From Nocardia spumae (GTDB lineage Bacteria; Actinomycetota; Actinomycetes; Mycobacteriales; Mycobacteriaceae): a DNA stretch of 64,000 nucleotides. Below, one piece after another: positions 51,901-64,000 of this stretch (the first letter of the stretch is position 1; every line of letters begins with the position of its first letter). The translations under genes were made by a program, and so were the position numbers. The notes beneath the pieces were generated by a model, which did no database searches, was not told the DNA's origin, and was given only the letters and a program-made list of their open reading frames with translations. Location: assembly GCF_020733635.1 (NCBI RefSeq), contig NZ_JAJFZL010000001.1, forward strand, positions 992,001 to 1,056,000, given 5' to 3'.

Positions 51901-52140
51901 GCGGTATTCGGCGGTGGTGACTTCCGCGCACCGGCCACCGCGGACGAACGACTGGTCGCCGAGGTCTTCGCGCAGGTTCTCGGCATCGAGCGGGCCGGCG
52001 CCGACGACGACTTCTTCGCACTGGGCGGTAATTCGCTCGTCGCGACCCGGGTACTGGCGAGGCTGGGGGAGCGGCACGGCCGCCGGATCCCGGTGCGCAC
52101 CCTGTTCGAACATCCGACCGTCGCGGGCCTCGCGGTGGCG
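48986..52140 (+). other. Module 11: C-A-T, specificity unassigned
   Basis: C11 has HHIAADGFS. A11 has FDVSLWGYF, DFVPSM, VFVIGEA and [12 protein letters not shown], giving DVWDFILVSK, nearly the code of A7. T11 has LGGNSL near 52021. Confidence 0.8.
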
Positions 52141-52194
52141 ATGAACGGCGCGGGCGACGGTGCGGGCACCGAACTGGCCGGACCGGTCGCCGGT

Positions 52195-55100
52195 GAGCGG
52201 CCGGACACCGTGGCGCTGGCACCGGTCCAGCAGGGTATGTGGTTCCTGAATCGGCTCGATCCGGATTCGGCCGCCGACAATATCGCGGTCGCGGTCCGCA
52301 TCCTCGGCGATCTGGACGCCGCGACCATGCGCGGCGCCTTCGCCGATGTGGTCGCCCGGCACGAGGTGTTGCGGACCCACTATCCGCTCGATGCCGAGGG
52401 TTCGCCCTCACAGGTGGTGCTGACCCCGGAGCGGGCGGGCGTCGAATTCGCGGAGCTGACCGATTCGGCCTCGATCGCCGAATTCGCCGGGCGCGGATTC
52501 GACGTGACGGTCGCACCCCCGGTGCGGGCGCTGCTGATCCGCGAATCCGAGACCAGCCACGTCTTCGTCGTGGTCGTGCACCACATCAGCGCCGACGGAT
52601 ACTCGCTGAATCCGCTGGTGCGCGATCTGATCGCCGCCTATCTGGCCCGTCGCGCCGGTACCGCGCCGGACTGGCCGGACCTGAGCGTGCAGTACGCGGA
52701 TTACGCACTGTGGCAGCGCGAATCACTGGACGCGGTGGAAACCGAGCAGCTGGACTTCTGGACCCGCACTCTGGCGGAGCTGCCCACCGAACTCGCCCTG
52801 CCGACCGATCGTCCGCGCCCGCCGCTGGCATCACGCCAGGGGGCGGTGGAGCGCGGCCGGATCGACGGTGCCGTGGCCGCGGCCGTCCAGCGCATCGCCA
52901 CGGCGCACGGCGCGACCCCGTTCATGGTGTGGCACGCCGCGCTGACAGTCCTGCTGGGCCGGCTGTCCGGCGCGGACGATATCGCGGTCGGCACCCCGGT
53001 CGCGGGGCGCGGGGCCAGTGCGCTCGACGATCTGGTGGGTATGTTCGTCAACACGCTGACCCTGCGTACCCGGCCGCACCCCGAGCAGAGCTTCAGCGCG
53101 CTGCTCGATCACACCCGTGAAGTGGATCTCGCCGCCCTCGCCCATGCGGCCCTGCCGTTCGACCGGGTCGTCGACGCCCTCGGCGTGACTCGCACCGCGG
53201 CCCGGAATCCGCTGTTCACGGTCTCGCTGAGCTATCTGAACCTCGGCGCCCGGACCCACGCGGTGCCGGGGTTGATCCTCGAACCGGTCGAATTCGACCG
53301 CCCGGTGGCCAAATTCGATCTGCAGTTCACGGTGTCGGACGTACTCGATGCCGACGGCCACCTGCCGCTGGAACTCACCTATGCCACCGATCTGTTCGAT
53401 CCCGCCACCGCCGCCGGGCTCCTGCGCCGGCTGGGCCGGGTGATCGGTGCCGTCGTCGCCGAACCGCAGCGGCCGATCGGTGAGATCGAACTGCTGTCAC
53501 CGGCCGAACGCACAGCCCTGCTCGGCATCCGCCCGCGTCTCCGCACCGAGCCGGGCACCCTGGCGACATTCCTCACCGAGACGGTCCGGCACAACCCCAC
53601 CGGGATCGCACTGTCGGACGGCGGCCACGAGCTGACCTATGCCGAACTGGATGCCGAATCCACTCGGCTGGCCCGGGTTCTGATCGAATCCGGTGTCGGC
53701 GCCGAGGATTTCGTGGCCATCGCGATCACCCGCTCCCTCCGGTGGATCGTCGCGTGGTGGGCGGTGGCGAAGTCCGGCGCCGCCTTCCTCCCGGTCGATC
53801 CGGACTATCCGGCGGACCGGATCGCGCATATGCTCGCCGATTCCGGTGCGGCCGTGGGTATCACCACCGTCGACGACTCCGATGCCCTGCCCGCGACGGC
53901 GCGGCGGCTGGTGCTCGACGATCCGGAAACGGCCGCGCGGCTGCGTGCCGTGTCCGCCGATCCGATCGCGGAACACGAACTGGTGCGCCCGGTGCGTCCG
54001 GAGCATCCGGTGTGGATGATCTACACCTCCGGCACCACCGGCACGCCGAAGGGCGTGGTCGTGAGCCACGCCGGCGTCGGTGCGATCGTCGCCGCGCATC
54101 GTCGGCACTACCGCGTCGATCCGGACGCCCGGGTGCTGCACGCCTCCTCACCGAGCTTCGACGCCTCGATGCTGGAACTGCTGATGGCCTTCGCGGGTGC
54201 GGCCACCGCGGTGATCGCGCCGGTCGGCGTGTACGGCGGCGCGGAACTGACCGAACTGCTACGCGCCCAGCGTATTTCACATGCCTTCATCACCCCGTCG
54301 GTGCTGCGGACTCTCGATCCGGCGGTGCTGCCGCGGCTGCGGCGGCTCACGGTCGGCGGCGAGTCCTACGCCTCCGACCTCGTGGAGCGCTGGGCCGGCG
54401 ATCGCGAATTCCACAACACCTACGGGCCCACCGAAACCACCGTCTTCGCGACCGTGAGCGCGGTGAAACGGCCCGGCGACCCGCTCGATATGGGCGCCCC
54501 GATCGACGGTATGTCGGCGGTGGTGCTGGACGAGCGGTTGCGTCCCGTGCCGGTCGGGGTCACCGGTGAGCTGTATCTGCGCGGGCCCGGTCTGGCGCGC
54601 GGCTATCACGCCCGCCCGGCCTTGACGGCGCACCGGTTCGTCGCCGATCCGTACGGTCCAGCCGGACAACGGCTCTACCGCACCGGCGATCTGGTGCGCT
54701 GGCTGCGGCGCGACGACGAGTACGTCATCGAGTACGTGGGTCGTTCCGACCATCAGGTGAAGGTGCGCGGCCTGCGCATCGAACTGGGGGAGATCGACGC
54801 GGTGCTCGGTGCGCACGAATCGGTCGGCTTCGCCGCCACCATCGGCCATCGTGACGCCTCGGGGGAGACCGCGCTGGTCTCGTATGTGGTTGCCGCGCCG
54901 GGACATACCGTCGATGTCGAGGCCCTGGTGGATCATGCCGCCCGGAGCCTGACCGCCTACATGATCCCCGCCGCGGTCATGGTGATCGACCACATTCCGC
55001 TCACGCCGACCGGCAAGCTGGACCGCAAGGCCCTGCCCGAACCGGTATTCCGGATCGCCGAGTTCCGGGCGCCGCGCACGGCCGTCGAGGCCACCGTCGC

Positions 55101-55310
55101 CGAGATCGTCGCGGGTGTGCTCGGCCTCGCCGAATCCCGTCGGGTGGGAGTGGACGACGACTTCTTCGCCCTCGGCGGAAACTCGCTCACCGCAACCCGA
55201 TTGGCGGCCCGGCTGGGTGCGGCCTTCGACCGCGCGGTGCCGGTGCGGACGATCTTCGAACATCCGACCGTCGCGGCCCTGGCCGCCGCGATCGCGGCGG
55301 CCGACGGTGC
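52195..55310 (+). other. Module 12: C-A-T, divergent
   Basis: C12 has an unusual first motif (LAPVQQGMWFLN) but keeps [10 protein letters not shown]12 has TSGTTGTPKG, FDASMLEL, ITPSVL, LTVGGES and NTYGPTETTVFA, giving DALFLVTVFK. It groups with A8 and A14. T12 has LGGNSL near 55171. Confidence 0.8.
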
Positions 55311-55344
55311 GCCGGCACGGCCGGCCCTGACCCCGCGGTCGATG

Positions 55345-58300
55345 GACGGTCCGGCTCCGCTGTCGCCGGCCCAGCAGCGCATGTGGTTGCTGAACCGGAT
55401 GGACGAGCAGTCCGCCGCCTACACCATCCCGCTGGCCATGCGCCTGAGCGGCGATCTCGACAGCGCCGCGCTGTCGGCGGCCGTCGCCGATGTGGTCGCC
55501 CGGCACGAGGTGCTGCGCACCGTGTATCCGCAGACGGATGCCGGTCCGGTGCAGGTCGTGCTGCCGGTGGCCGACGCTCCGGTGCCACGGCTGGATCCGG
55601 TGCCGCTGCCGGGGCACGCGGTGGTCGCGGCGGTGTCGGAATTCGTCACCACCGCCTTCGATGTGACCACCGCGGTGCCGCTGCGGGCCCGGCTGTTCGC
55701 CCTCACCGACACACCCGGCACCGAACATGTGCTGGTCGTGGCCGTGCATCACATCGCCGCCGACGGATCCTCGCTGGTCCCGCTGGCCCGTGACGTGATG
55801 ACCGCCTACGCCGCCCGGCGAGCCGGTTCGGCACCCGGCTGGGCGCCGCTGCCGGTCCAGTACGCCGATTTCGCGCTGTGGCAACGCGAGGTGCTCGGCG
55901 CGGAGGACGATCCCGCATCGACCGCCGCACGCCAGCTCGGGTATTGGACCGAGACCTTGGCCCAGCTGCCCGATCAGCTGGCGCTGCCCACCGATCGACC
56001 CCGCCCCGCCACGGTCTCCACCGCCGGTGACAGCGTCGATTTCACTGTGGACGCGGCGCTGCACGCCCGGCTGGTCGAGATCGGTCGCGGCCGGGGCGCG
56101 ACCCTGTTCATGGTGGTGCACGCCGCCTACGCGGCCCTGCTGGCGCGGCTGTCGGCCACCACCGATATCGCGGTCGGCACCCCGATCGCGGGCCGCGGTG
56201 ACAAGGCGCTCGACGATCTGGTCGGCATGTTCGTCAACACCCTGGTGCTGCGCACCCGGGTCGACCCGGCCACCGGATTCGCCGACCTGCTCACGGCCGT
56301 GCGCGATGGCGACCTGGCCGCCTTCTCCCATGCCGACATCCCGTTCGAACGACTGGTGGAGGTACTCAATCCGGTCCGGTCGACCGCACGGCATCCGCTG
56401 TTCCAGGTCGGTTTCTCCTTCCACAACCAGGCGGCCGCGGAATTCGCCCTGGACGGACTGACCGTCGGCGCGGCGGATTTCGACACCGCGGTCTCCCAGT
56501 TCGATCTGCATCTGGTCGTGACCGATCGCTACGACGAATCCGGTGCTCCCCTCGGCATGGCCGCCTCGATCACCTACGCGACCGCGTTGTTCGACGCCGC
56601 CACCGTCGACGGCTTCGCCGCCCGGCTGGTCCGGCTGCTGGAGGCGGTGTGCGCGGATCCGTCCACCGCGATCGGCGCGATCGATCTGCTCGCGCCGCAC
56701 GAGCGCGTCCGGATGCTGGAGACCTGGAACGACACCGGCGACGCGACCATCGCCGCGACCACCCTGCCCGAACTGTGGAACACCACGGTGCGTGTGCGCG
56801 GTGCGGCGCCGGCACTGATCATCGATGGCGACGGCAGCACGCGAGTGACCTACGCCGAGCTCGCGGCCGAGGTGAATCGGCTCGCGCGACACTTGATTTC
56901 GCTGGGCGTGGGCCCGGAGACGCGGGTCGCGCTGGCACTGCGCCGGTCCCGGGAACTGATCGTCGCCATGTACGCGGTGAGCGTCGCCGGTGGCGCGTAT
57001 GTGCCCGTGGATCCGGATCAGCCGGCCGAACGCGTCGACTACATCCTGCGCACGGCCGAACCGCTGTGCGTGCTGACCGCCGGATCGGCCGCGGAGTCGG
57101 TGCGTGGCACGGGATTCCCGATCGTCGATCTCGGCGCCGTGGACCCGGCCGGGCTGTCCGCCGAGCCGGTCGACGATCGAGACCGCCGCGCGCCGTTGCG
57201 TCCGCAGCATCCCGCGTACGTCATCTTCACCTCCGGATCCACCGGACGCCCGAAGGGTGTCACCGTCGGCCACGGCGCGGTGACCAACCAATTGCTGTGG
57301 AAGAAAGCGGAATTCGGCCTCGGCGCGGATGATGCGGTGCTGCTGAAGACCGCCGCCACCTTCGATCTCTCGGTGTGGGAGTTCTGGTCCGCCGCCGTCG
57401 CCGGAGGACGGCTGGTCGTCGCCGGGCCGGACGCGCATCGCGATCCGGTCCAGCTGCACCAGCTGATGGCGCGTGAACACGTGACCACCCTGCACGCGGT
57501 GCCGTCGATGCTGGACGCCCTGCTCACCGTGGCGGACGGTCGCCTGCCCGAATCGTTGCGGCGGGTCCTCGCCATCGGTGAGGCGCTGCCCGCGGCGACG
57601 GCGCAGCGGATGCGGCGCGGCAGTACCGCCGCCCTGTACAACCTCTACGGTCCGACCGAGGCCGCGGTCTCGATCACGGCGCATGCGGTCGGCGATGCCG
57701 ACACCGCGGTCGTGCCGATCGGCCGCCCCGAGGCGAACAGCGCGGTGTACGTGCTGGATTCACGATTGCAGCCGGTGCCGGTGGGTGTACCGGGTGAGCT
57801 GTATCTGGCCGGTGCGCAGCTGGCGCGCGGTTATCACGGCCGGTCCGAGCTGACCGCCGAGCGGTTCGTGGCCGATCCGTTCGCGCCCGGGACGCGCATG
57901 TACCGCACCGGCGATGTGGTGTGCTGGACCGCCGCCGGCGAACTCGAGTATCGGGGCCGCACCGACTTCCAGGTGAAGGTCCGGGGCTTCCGGATCGAAC
58001 TCGGTGAGATCGAGGCGGCGCTGCGTGCCCTGCCCGCCCTCGCCCAGGTCGCGGTGCTCGCGGTCGCGGATCCGCGCACCGCCGATCGGCTGGTCGCCTA
58101 CCTCGTCCCCGCCGCTGCCGAGGTCGACGTCGCCGAGGTGAGAACCGCGCTGGCGCGGACACTTCCGTCGTACATGGTTCCGGAGGCGTTCGTCGTGCTC
58201 GACGCGTTGCCGCTGACCGTGAACGGCAAACTCGACCGCGCCGCCCTGCCGCGCCCGGAATTCGCGGCCGCCGCCTACCGTGCTCCGGCCACCCCGGCGG

Positions 58301-58500
58301 AACAGGCGATCGCGCGGATCTACGCCGAGGTGCTGGATGCGCCGCGGGTCGGCGCCGATGACGACTTCTTCGCCCTCGGTGGCAATTCGCTGCTCGCCAC
58401 CCAGGTCGCCGCCCGGCTCGGCGCCGCATCGGACACCCGGATTCCGGTGCGGCTGCTGTTCGAGGCGTCGACCGTCGCCGCGCTGGCGGTGCGCCTGAAC
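55345..58500 (+). other. Module 13: C-A-T, specificity unassigned
   Basis: C13 has HHIAADGSS. A13 has [22 protein letters not shown] and [12 protein letters not shown], giving DLWHLILVSK, close to A5. T13 has LGGNSL near 58378. Confidence 0.8.
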
Positions 58501-58554
58501 AGCCACATCGGCGCCGGCGACCGGGTCGCCCTCACCGCGGGCGTCCGGCCCGAG

Positions 58555-61500
58555 GCGCTGCCGCTGTCGCTGGCACAGCAGCGCATGTGGTTCCTCAACC
58601 AGTTCGAACCGGAATCGGCCGCGTACAACATCCCGGCCGCCGTGCGGCTGTACGGCGATTTGCGGGTGAGCGCACTGCGCGAGGCGATGGTCGACGTCCT
58701 CGGGCGCCATGAGGTCCTGCGCACCGTCTATCCGCAGACCACCGACGGCGTCGTGCAGCGGATCGTGCCGGTTTCGCAGGTGGCGGTGGATCTCCCGCCA
58801 CAACCGATCGACGCCGGCGAGGTGCCCGCGCGGATCGCGGAACTCGCCGCCGCGGGCTTCGACGTCACCACCGAGGCGCCGATCCGCACTGCCCTGCTGC
58901 GCATTTCGGAGACCGATCACGTCCTCGTGTTCGTGGTGCATCACATCGCCGCCGACGGCTGGTCGATGCGCCCGCTCACCCGCGATGTGATGCTGGCCTA
59001 CGCCGCCCGCAGTGCCGGTGCCGCCCCGCGGTGGTCCCCGCTGCCGGTGCAGTACGCCGACTACGCGCTGTGGCAGCGACAGGTGCTGGGCTCCGAAGAC
59101 GATGAGCAGAGCCTGATCTCGACGCAGGCCCGGTACTGGCGGGACCGCCTGGCCGGCCTGCCGGACGAGGTGAATCTGCCCGCCGACCGCCCGCGTCCGG
59201 CCGTGCAATCGGCTCGGGGCGGACGCGTGGTGTTCCCGCTCTCGCGGCAGCTGCGCACCGAGCTCACCGCACTGGGCCGCGACCACAACGCCACCCTGTT
59301 CATGGTGGTGCACGCCGCCTGGGCACTGTTCGTGGCGCGCATGTCGGGCACCGACGACATCGCCGTCGGCACCCCGGTGGCCGGACGCGGCGAGGCCGAA
59401 CTCGACGACGTCGTAGGCATGTTCGTGAACACCCTCGTGTTGCGCACCCGGGTCGACGGCCGGGCCGGCTTCACCGAATTGCTCGCCGCCGCACGCGAAA
59501 CCGATCTACAGGCCTTCGGCCACGCCGACCTGCCGTTCGAACGTCTGGTGGAACTGGTGAATCCGGAGCGGTCCACCGCGCGCCACCCGCTGTTCCAGGT
59601 GATGCTGACCTTCCAGAACCTGCCGCAACGCGGATTCGAACTGCCCGGATTGCGGGCGGAGGCGGTCGATTTCGATTTCGACGCCGAACAGTTCGATCTC
59701 TCGCTGACCGTGCAGGAAACCGAGGAAGGTCTGCTCGCGGATCTGTCGTACGCGCGTGATCTGTTCGACCACGCCACCGTCGAGACCTTCGCCCGTCGCT
59801 TCATCGGCCTGCTGGAGGCCGTCGTGGCCACACCCGAGCTGGCCGTCGGCGCGCTGCCGCTGCTGTCGGACGTGGAGTACGAGCGGTTCACCACGATGGA
59901 CGGCGGGCCGGTGATCGACGACGGCCTGCTGCCCGAGATCTTCGCCCGCGGCCTGCGTTTCGGCGCCGATCGGGTCGCGGTCCGCATCGCCGACCGCGAG
60001 GTGACCTACGGGGAGCTGGATCGGCAATCGTCTCGGCTGGCCCGGGTGCTCATCGACGCCGGTGTCGGCCCGGAGCGGTCGGTCGCGATCGCGCTGCCGC
60101 GCTCCTACGAGATGATCGCCGCGGTATGGGCGGTGGCGAAGGCCGGTGGCGCCTACGTCCCGGTCGATCCGAGTTATCCGCCCGACCGGGTCCGGCACAT
60201 GGTGACCGACTCCGGTGCGGTGATCGGCGTCACCACCACGGAATTCGCCGCGACGCTGCCGGCCGACACCGAATGGCTGGCCCTCGACGCACCCGCCGTC
60301 GCGCGAGCGTGCGCCGAGCGGCCGGCCGATCCGGTGACCGACGCGGAACGCCTGCGCCCGCTGCGTCCCGGCCATGCCGCCTACACCATCTACACCTCGG
60401 GCTCGACCGGACTGCCCAAGGGCGTCACGGTGACCCATCGGCGGGTGGCCAACCTGGCCACGCACGCTACCCGGCTGTGCCGGGTGGAACCGCGACACCG
60501 CTTCCTGCACGTCTGCTCGCCGAGCTTCGATCAATCGCTCGAGGAGTGGCTGATCACCTTCGGCAGCGGCGCCACCCTGGTGATCGCGCCGCCGTCGGTG
60601 CTCGGCGGCCAGGAGCTCGCGGATCTGCTGCGCGCCGAACGCGTCACCCACACCATGATCACTCCGGCCATGCTGGCGACCGTGGATCCGGCCGGGCTGC
60701 CGGATCTGGAGGTCGTGGGCGCCGGCGGCGACGCGACGACACCGGAGCTGCTGGCCAAATGGCAGCCCGGCCGCCGCTTCGTGAACAGCTACGGTCCGAC
60801 CGAGGCCACCATCTCCTCCGCCTATGCGATTCTGGTCGCGGGGGTGCCGATCACCATCGGCACCCCGGTGCCCGGATCCACCACACTGGTGCTGGATGCC
60901 CGGATGCAGCCCGTCGCACCGGGTGTCGCGGGCGAGCTGTACGTGGTGGGCGAGGCCCTGGCCCGCGGCTACCACGGCCGGCCCGGCCTGAGCGCCGAAC
61001 GGTTCGTCGCGTGCCCGTGGGGCACGCCCGGCACCCGGATGTATCGCACCGGCGATCTGGTCCGCTGGATCGTCGGCGGTACCGGCGACTGGGAGCTGGA
61101 ATATCTGGGCCGCACCGATTTCCAGGTCAAGGTCCGCGGCTTCCGCATCGAACTCGGGGAGATCGACTCGGTGCTCACCGGTCACGACGAGATCGACTTC
61201 GCGGTGACGCTGGGCCGGGAGACCCCCGCGGGCGCCACCGCCCTGGTGTCGTATGTCCGTGGGGTACCGGGCTCCTCGGTCGATCCGCGGGAACTGACCG
61301 TGTATGCCGCGCGGAGTCTGCCGTCGCATATGGTGCCCGCCGCGATCGTCGTTCTGGACGAGGTGCCGCTGACTCCGGTCGGCAAACTGGATCGGAAGGC
61401 GTTGCCGGAACCGCGATTCCAGGCGCGGCCCTACACCGAACCGGCCACCCCGCAGCAGCGCCTGGTCGCCACGGTGCTCGCCGAGGCGCTCGGGGCGCCG

Positions 61501-61660
61501 CGTGTCGGCGCCGACGACGACTTCTTCGAACTGGGCGGTAACTCGCTGATCGCGACCCAGGTGGTGGCACGGCTGGGTGCCCAGCTGGGGACCCGGATAC
61601 CGGTACGCGTCGTCTTCGACGCGCCGACGGTCCGGGCGCTCGCCGACACCCTCGCCGACC
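58555..61660 (+). other. Module 14: C-A-T, divergent specificity
   Basis: C14 has [10 protein letters not shown]14 has FDQSLEEW, ITPAML, VGAGGDA and NSYGPTEATISS, giving DQEMVASISK. It groups with A8 and A12. T14 has LGGNSL near 61531. Confidence 0.8.
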
Positions 61661-61704
61661 ACACCGGCGGCGGCCGCCCGGAACTGATCACCCGAGCACG
61701 GCCG

Positions 61705-64000
61705 CGACGGCTTCCACTGTCGTTCGCGCAGCAGCGGATGTGGTTGCTGAACCGGATGGATCCGGAATCGGCGGCCTACAACGTGCCGTTCGTGGTCCGG
61801 CTGGACGGCGCGGTGGATGCCGCCGCGTTGCGGCGGGCGTTGTCGGATGTGATCGATCGGCACGAGGTGCTGCGCACGATCTATCCGGAATCCGAGCAGG
61901 GGCCGGTCCAGCGGATCCTGCCGACGGCCGAACCGGAGTTCGACATCCGTGCGGTCACCGAGGCGCGGGTGGAATCGACGGTCGCGCGGATACTTTCGCG
62001 TCCGTTCGATGTGACCGGGGAGATTCCGGTGCGCGCGGCCCTGTTGCGGGTGAGCGACGCGGCCGAACCCGCGCACATCGTCGTGCTCTCGATGCATCAC
62101 ATCTGCGCCGACGGTGCCTCCACGGCTCCGCTGACCCGCGATCTGCTGGTGGCCTACGCCGCCCGCACCGCCGGCACGGTGCCGCGGTGGGCGCCGCTGC
62201 CGGTGCAGTACGCCGATTACACGCTGTGGCAGCGGGAGCTGCTCGGCGCCGAGGACGATCCGCGGTCGCTGGTATCCGGCCAGCTGGGGCACTGGCGCAC
62301 CGCACTGGCCGGGATGCCCGAACAGTTGGAGCTGCCGACGGACCGGCCGCGGCCGATGGTGCGGTCGCATCGCGGGCGGGCCGTCGCGTTCGAGATCTCC
62401 GCGCGGCGGCACGAGCGGCTGCACCGGCTGGCCCGGGACCGGCACGCCTCACTGTTCATGGTCGTCCGGGCCGCGCTGTCGATCCTGCTGGCGCGCCTGT
62501 CCGGAACCGACGATGTCGCGGTCGGCGCCCCGATCGCGGGCCGCGGCGAGGCCGAGCTCGACGATCTGATCGGCATGTTCGTCAACACCCTGGTACTGCG
62601 CGCCCGAGTCGCACCGCGGGACTCCTTCGCCGATCTGCTCGATCAGGTGCGTGCGGGAGATCTGGCGGCCTACGCCAACAGCGACGTGCCGTTCGAGCGG
62701 CTGGTCGAACTGCTCGATCCGATCCGCTCGACCGCCCGGCATCCGCTGTTCCAGGTGGGCCTGTCGTTCCAGAACCTGGCCCGCACGCCGGTCCGCCTGC
62801 CCGGCGTCGCGGCCACCGAACTCGAAGTCGATACCCGGACTACGCAGTTCGACCTGCACTGGTATCTCACCGACACCTACGACGAGGCGGGTGCGCCCGC
62901 CGGCATCTCCGCCGCCGTCACCTACGCCACGGATCTGTTCGACTCGACCTCGGTGCAGCGCTTCATCGAGCGATTCCTGCGGATCGTGGACGCGGTGTGC
63001 GCCGACGATACGACGGCGATCGGGGATATCGACGTCCTGGACGCGGACGAACGACACCGCCTGCTGAGCGAGTACAACGCCACCGCGCGGGAACTGGCGC
63101 TGCCCTCCGGCGACGGTGACCATCCGCACACCCTCACCGCGCTGTTCGCGGCCGCCGTGGCCGCCCACCCCGAGGCGGTGGCCCTCGCCGAGGATCGCAG
63201 CGGCGCAGCGATGGCGGCGTCCACGCTGACCTACGCCGACTTCGACGCCCGGACCAACCGATTGGCGCGCTACCTCATCGCGCGCGGTATCGGACCCGAC
63301 CAGCGGGTAGCGGTGGCCCTGCCGCGCTCGGCCGATCTGCTGATCGCGATCTACGCGGTGATCAAGGCCGGCGCCGCCTATGTGCCGATCGACCCGGAGC
63401 AGCCGCGCGAGCGCATCCGCCACATTCTCGATACCGCCCAACCGGAATGCGTACTGGCGCACGCGGAATCGCTGGTGGACGATCGTGCGATCGCGATCGA
63501 TCGACTCGATCCGACGGAGTTCCGCGACGATCCGGTGACCGACGCGGATCGGCGAATTCCGTTGCGGCCGGACCATATCGCGTACGTGATCTTCACCTCC
63601 GGATCCACCGGACGTCCGAAGGGGGTGGCGGTCGCGCACCGCGCCATCGTCAACCGCCTGGCGTGGATGCAGGCCGAGTACGGACTCACCGCCGGCGACG
63701 TGGTCCTGCAGAAGACGCCTGTGACCTTCGACGTCTCGGTGTGGGAGTTGTTCTGGCCCTTGCAGGTCGGCGCGCGCCTGGTATTGGCCGCACCGCAGGG
63801 CCATCGCGATCCGCACTATCTGGCCCGGGTGGTGGCGGCCGAGTCGGTGACCACTCTGCATTTCGTGCCCGCCATGCTCGCCGCATTCCTCGCGGAGGCC
63901 GATATGCGCGACTGTGTCTCGTTGCGCCGGGTCTTCGCCTCCGGTGAGGCATTGCCGTCCACGGTGGCCCAGCAGGTGCGGGCGCGCACCGGCGCCCGGC
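61705..64000 (+). other. Module 15: C-A(Ser), cut by the window end
   Basis: C15 has HHICADGAS. A15 has [16 protein letters not shown] and VFASGEA, so the first six code residues are DVWHFS, as in the Ser domains. The window ends before the NLYGPTE motif, so the call is provisional. Confidence 0.75.

Overview
The window looks like a chromosomal segment of a high-GC actinomycete of the Nocardiaceae, most likely Nocardia. The evidence is an EF-Tu C-terminus, a mycofactocin-type glycosyltransferase, a KshB-type steroid hydroxylase reductase preceded by a KstR-type operator, an ECF41 sigma factor, frequent GTG starts, and a very large NRPS.

Bases 1-16,000 are small regulatory and redox genes. 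The end of tuf is followed by a strong terminator. Next come a Pro/Ala-rich hypothetical gene and a cupin gene, divergent from a TetR gene across a near-perfect palindrome. A MarR regulator is divergent from a SnoaL-like protein gene. A translationally coupled SPW-repeat membrane protein/TetR pair is divergent from a ferredoxin reductase. Then follow a glutamate-racemase-like gene, an FAD oxidoreductase/ECF41 sigma pair, an AlkD-like protein, kshB and a TetR. Last come an orphan mftF and a GAF/winged-helix regulator. In Mycobacterium tuberculosis the order tuf ... ferredoxin reductase (Rv0688) ... mftR-mftABCDE ... mftF ... rpsJ is known. Here tuf, the Rv0688-like reductase and mftF keep that order, but no mftA-E genes are visible between them, and a giant NRPS lies where the S10 ribosomal operon would be expected.

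Bases 16,395-64,000 are one NRPS assembly line on the + strand. It has at least 15 modules in two genes that overlap by TGATG at 34,064. The first protein (5,889 aa) starts with an EntF-like starter condensation domain and carries modules 1-5 plus the condensation domain of module 6. The second protein starts with the A domain of module 6 and is still open at base 64,000. It contains one apparent single-base deletion at about 41,507-41,511, which shifts the reading frame inside A8. No epimerisation, methyltransferase, cyclisation or thioesterase domain, no MbtH gene and no exporter is seen, so termination and tailoring must lie downstream or elsewhere. From the specificity residues, modules 1, 3, 6, 9, 10 and probably 15 select Ser and module 4 selects Thr. 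The others do not match codes I know. A serine-rich acylated peptide is the best guess for the product.

The main points for a second look are: (1) homologous adenylation-domain stubs at the C-end of NRPS 1 and the N-end of NRPS 2, which look like a docking pair; (2) a 267-bp block identical in three Ser A domains of both genes, extended to 549 bp in two of them, with codon use unlike its surroundings; (3) the mftF orphan in a conserved tuf-linked position; and (4) two perfect KstR-type palindromes in front of two redox genes.
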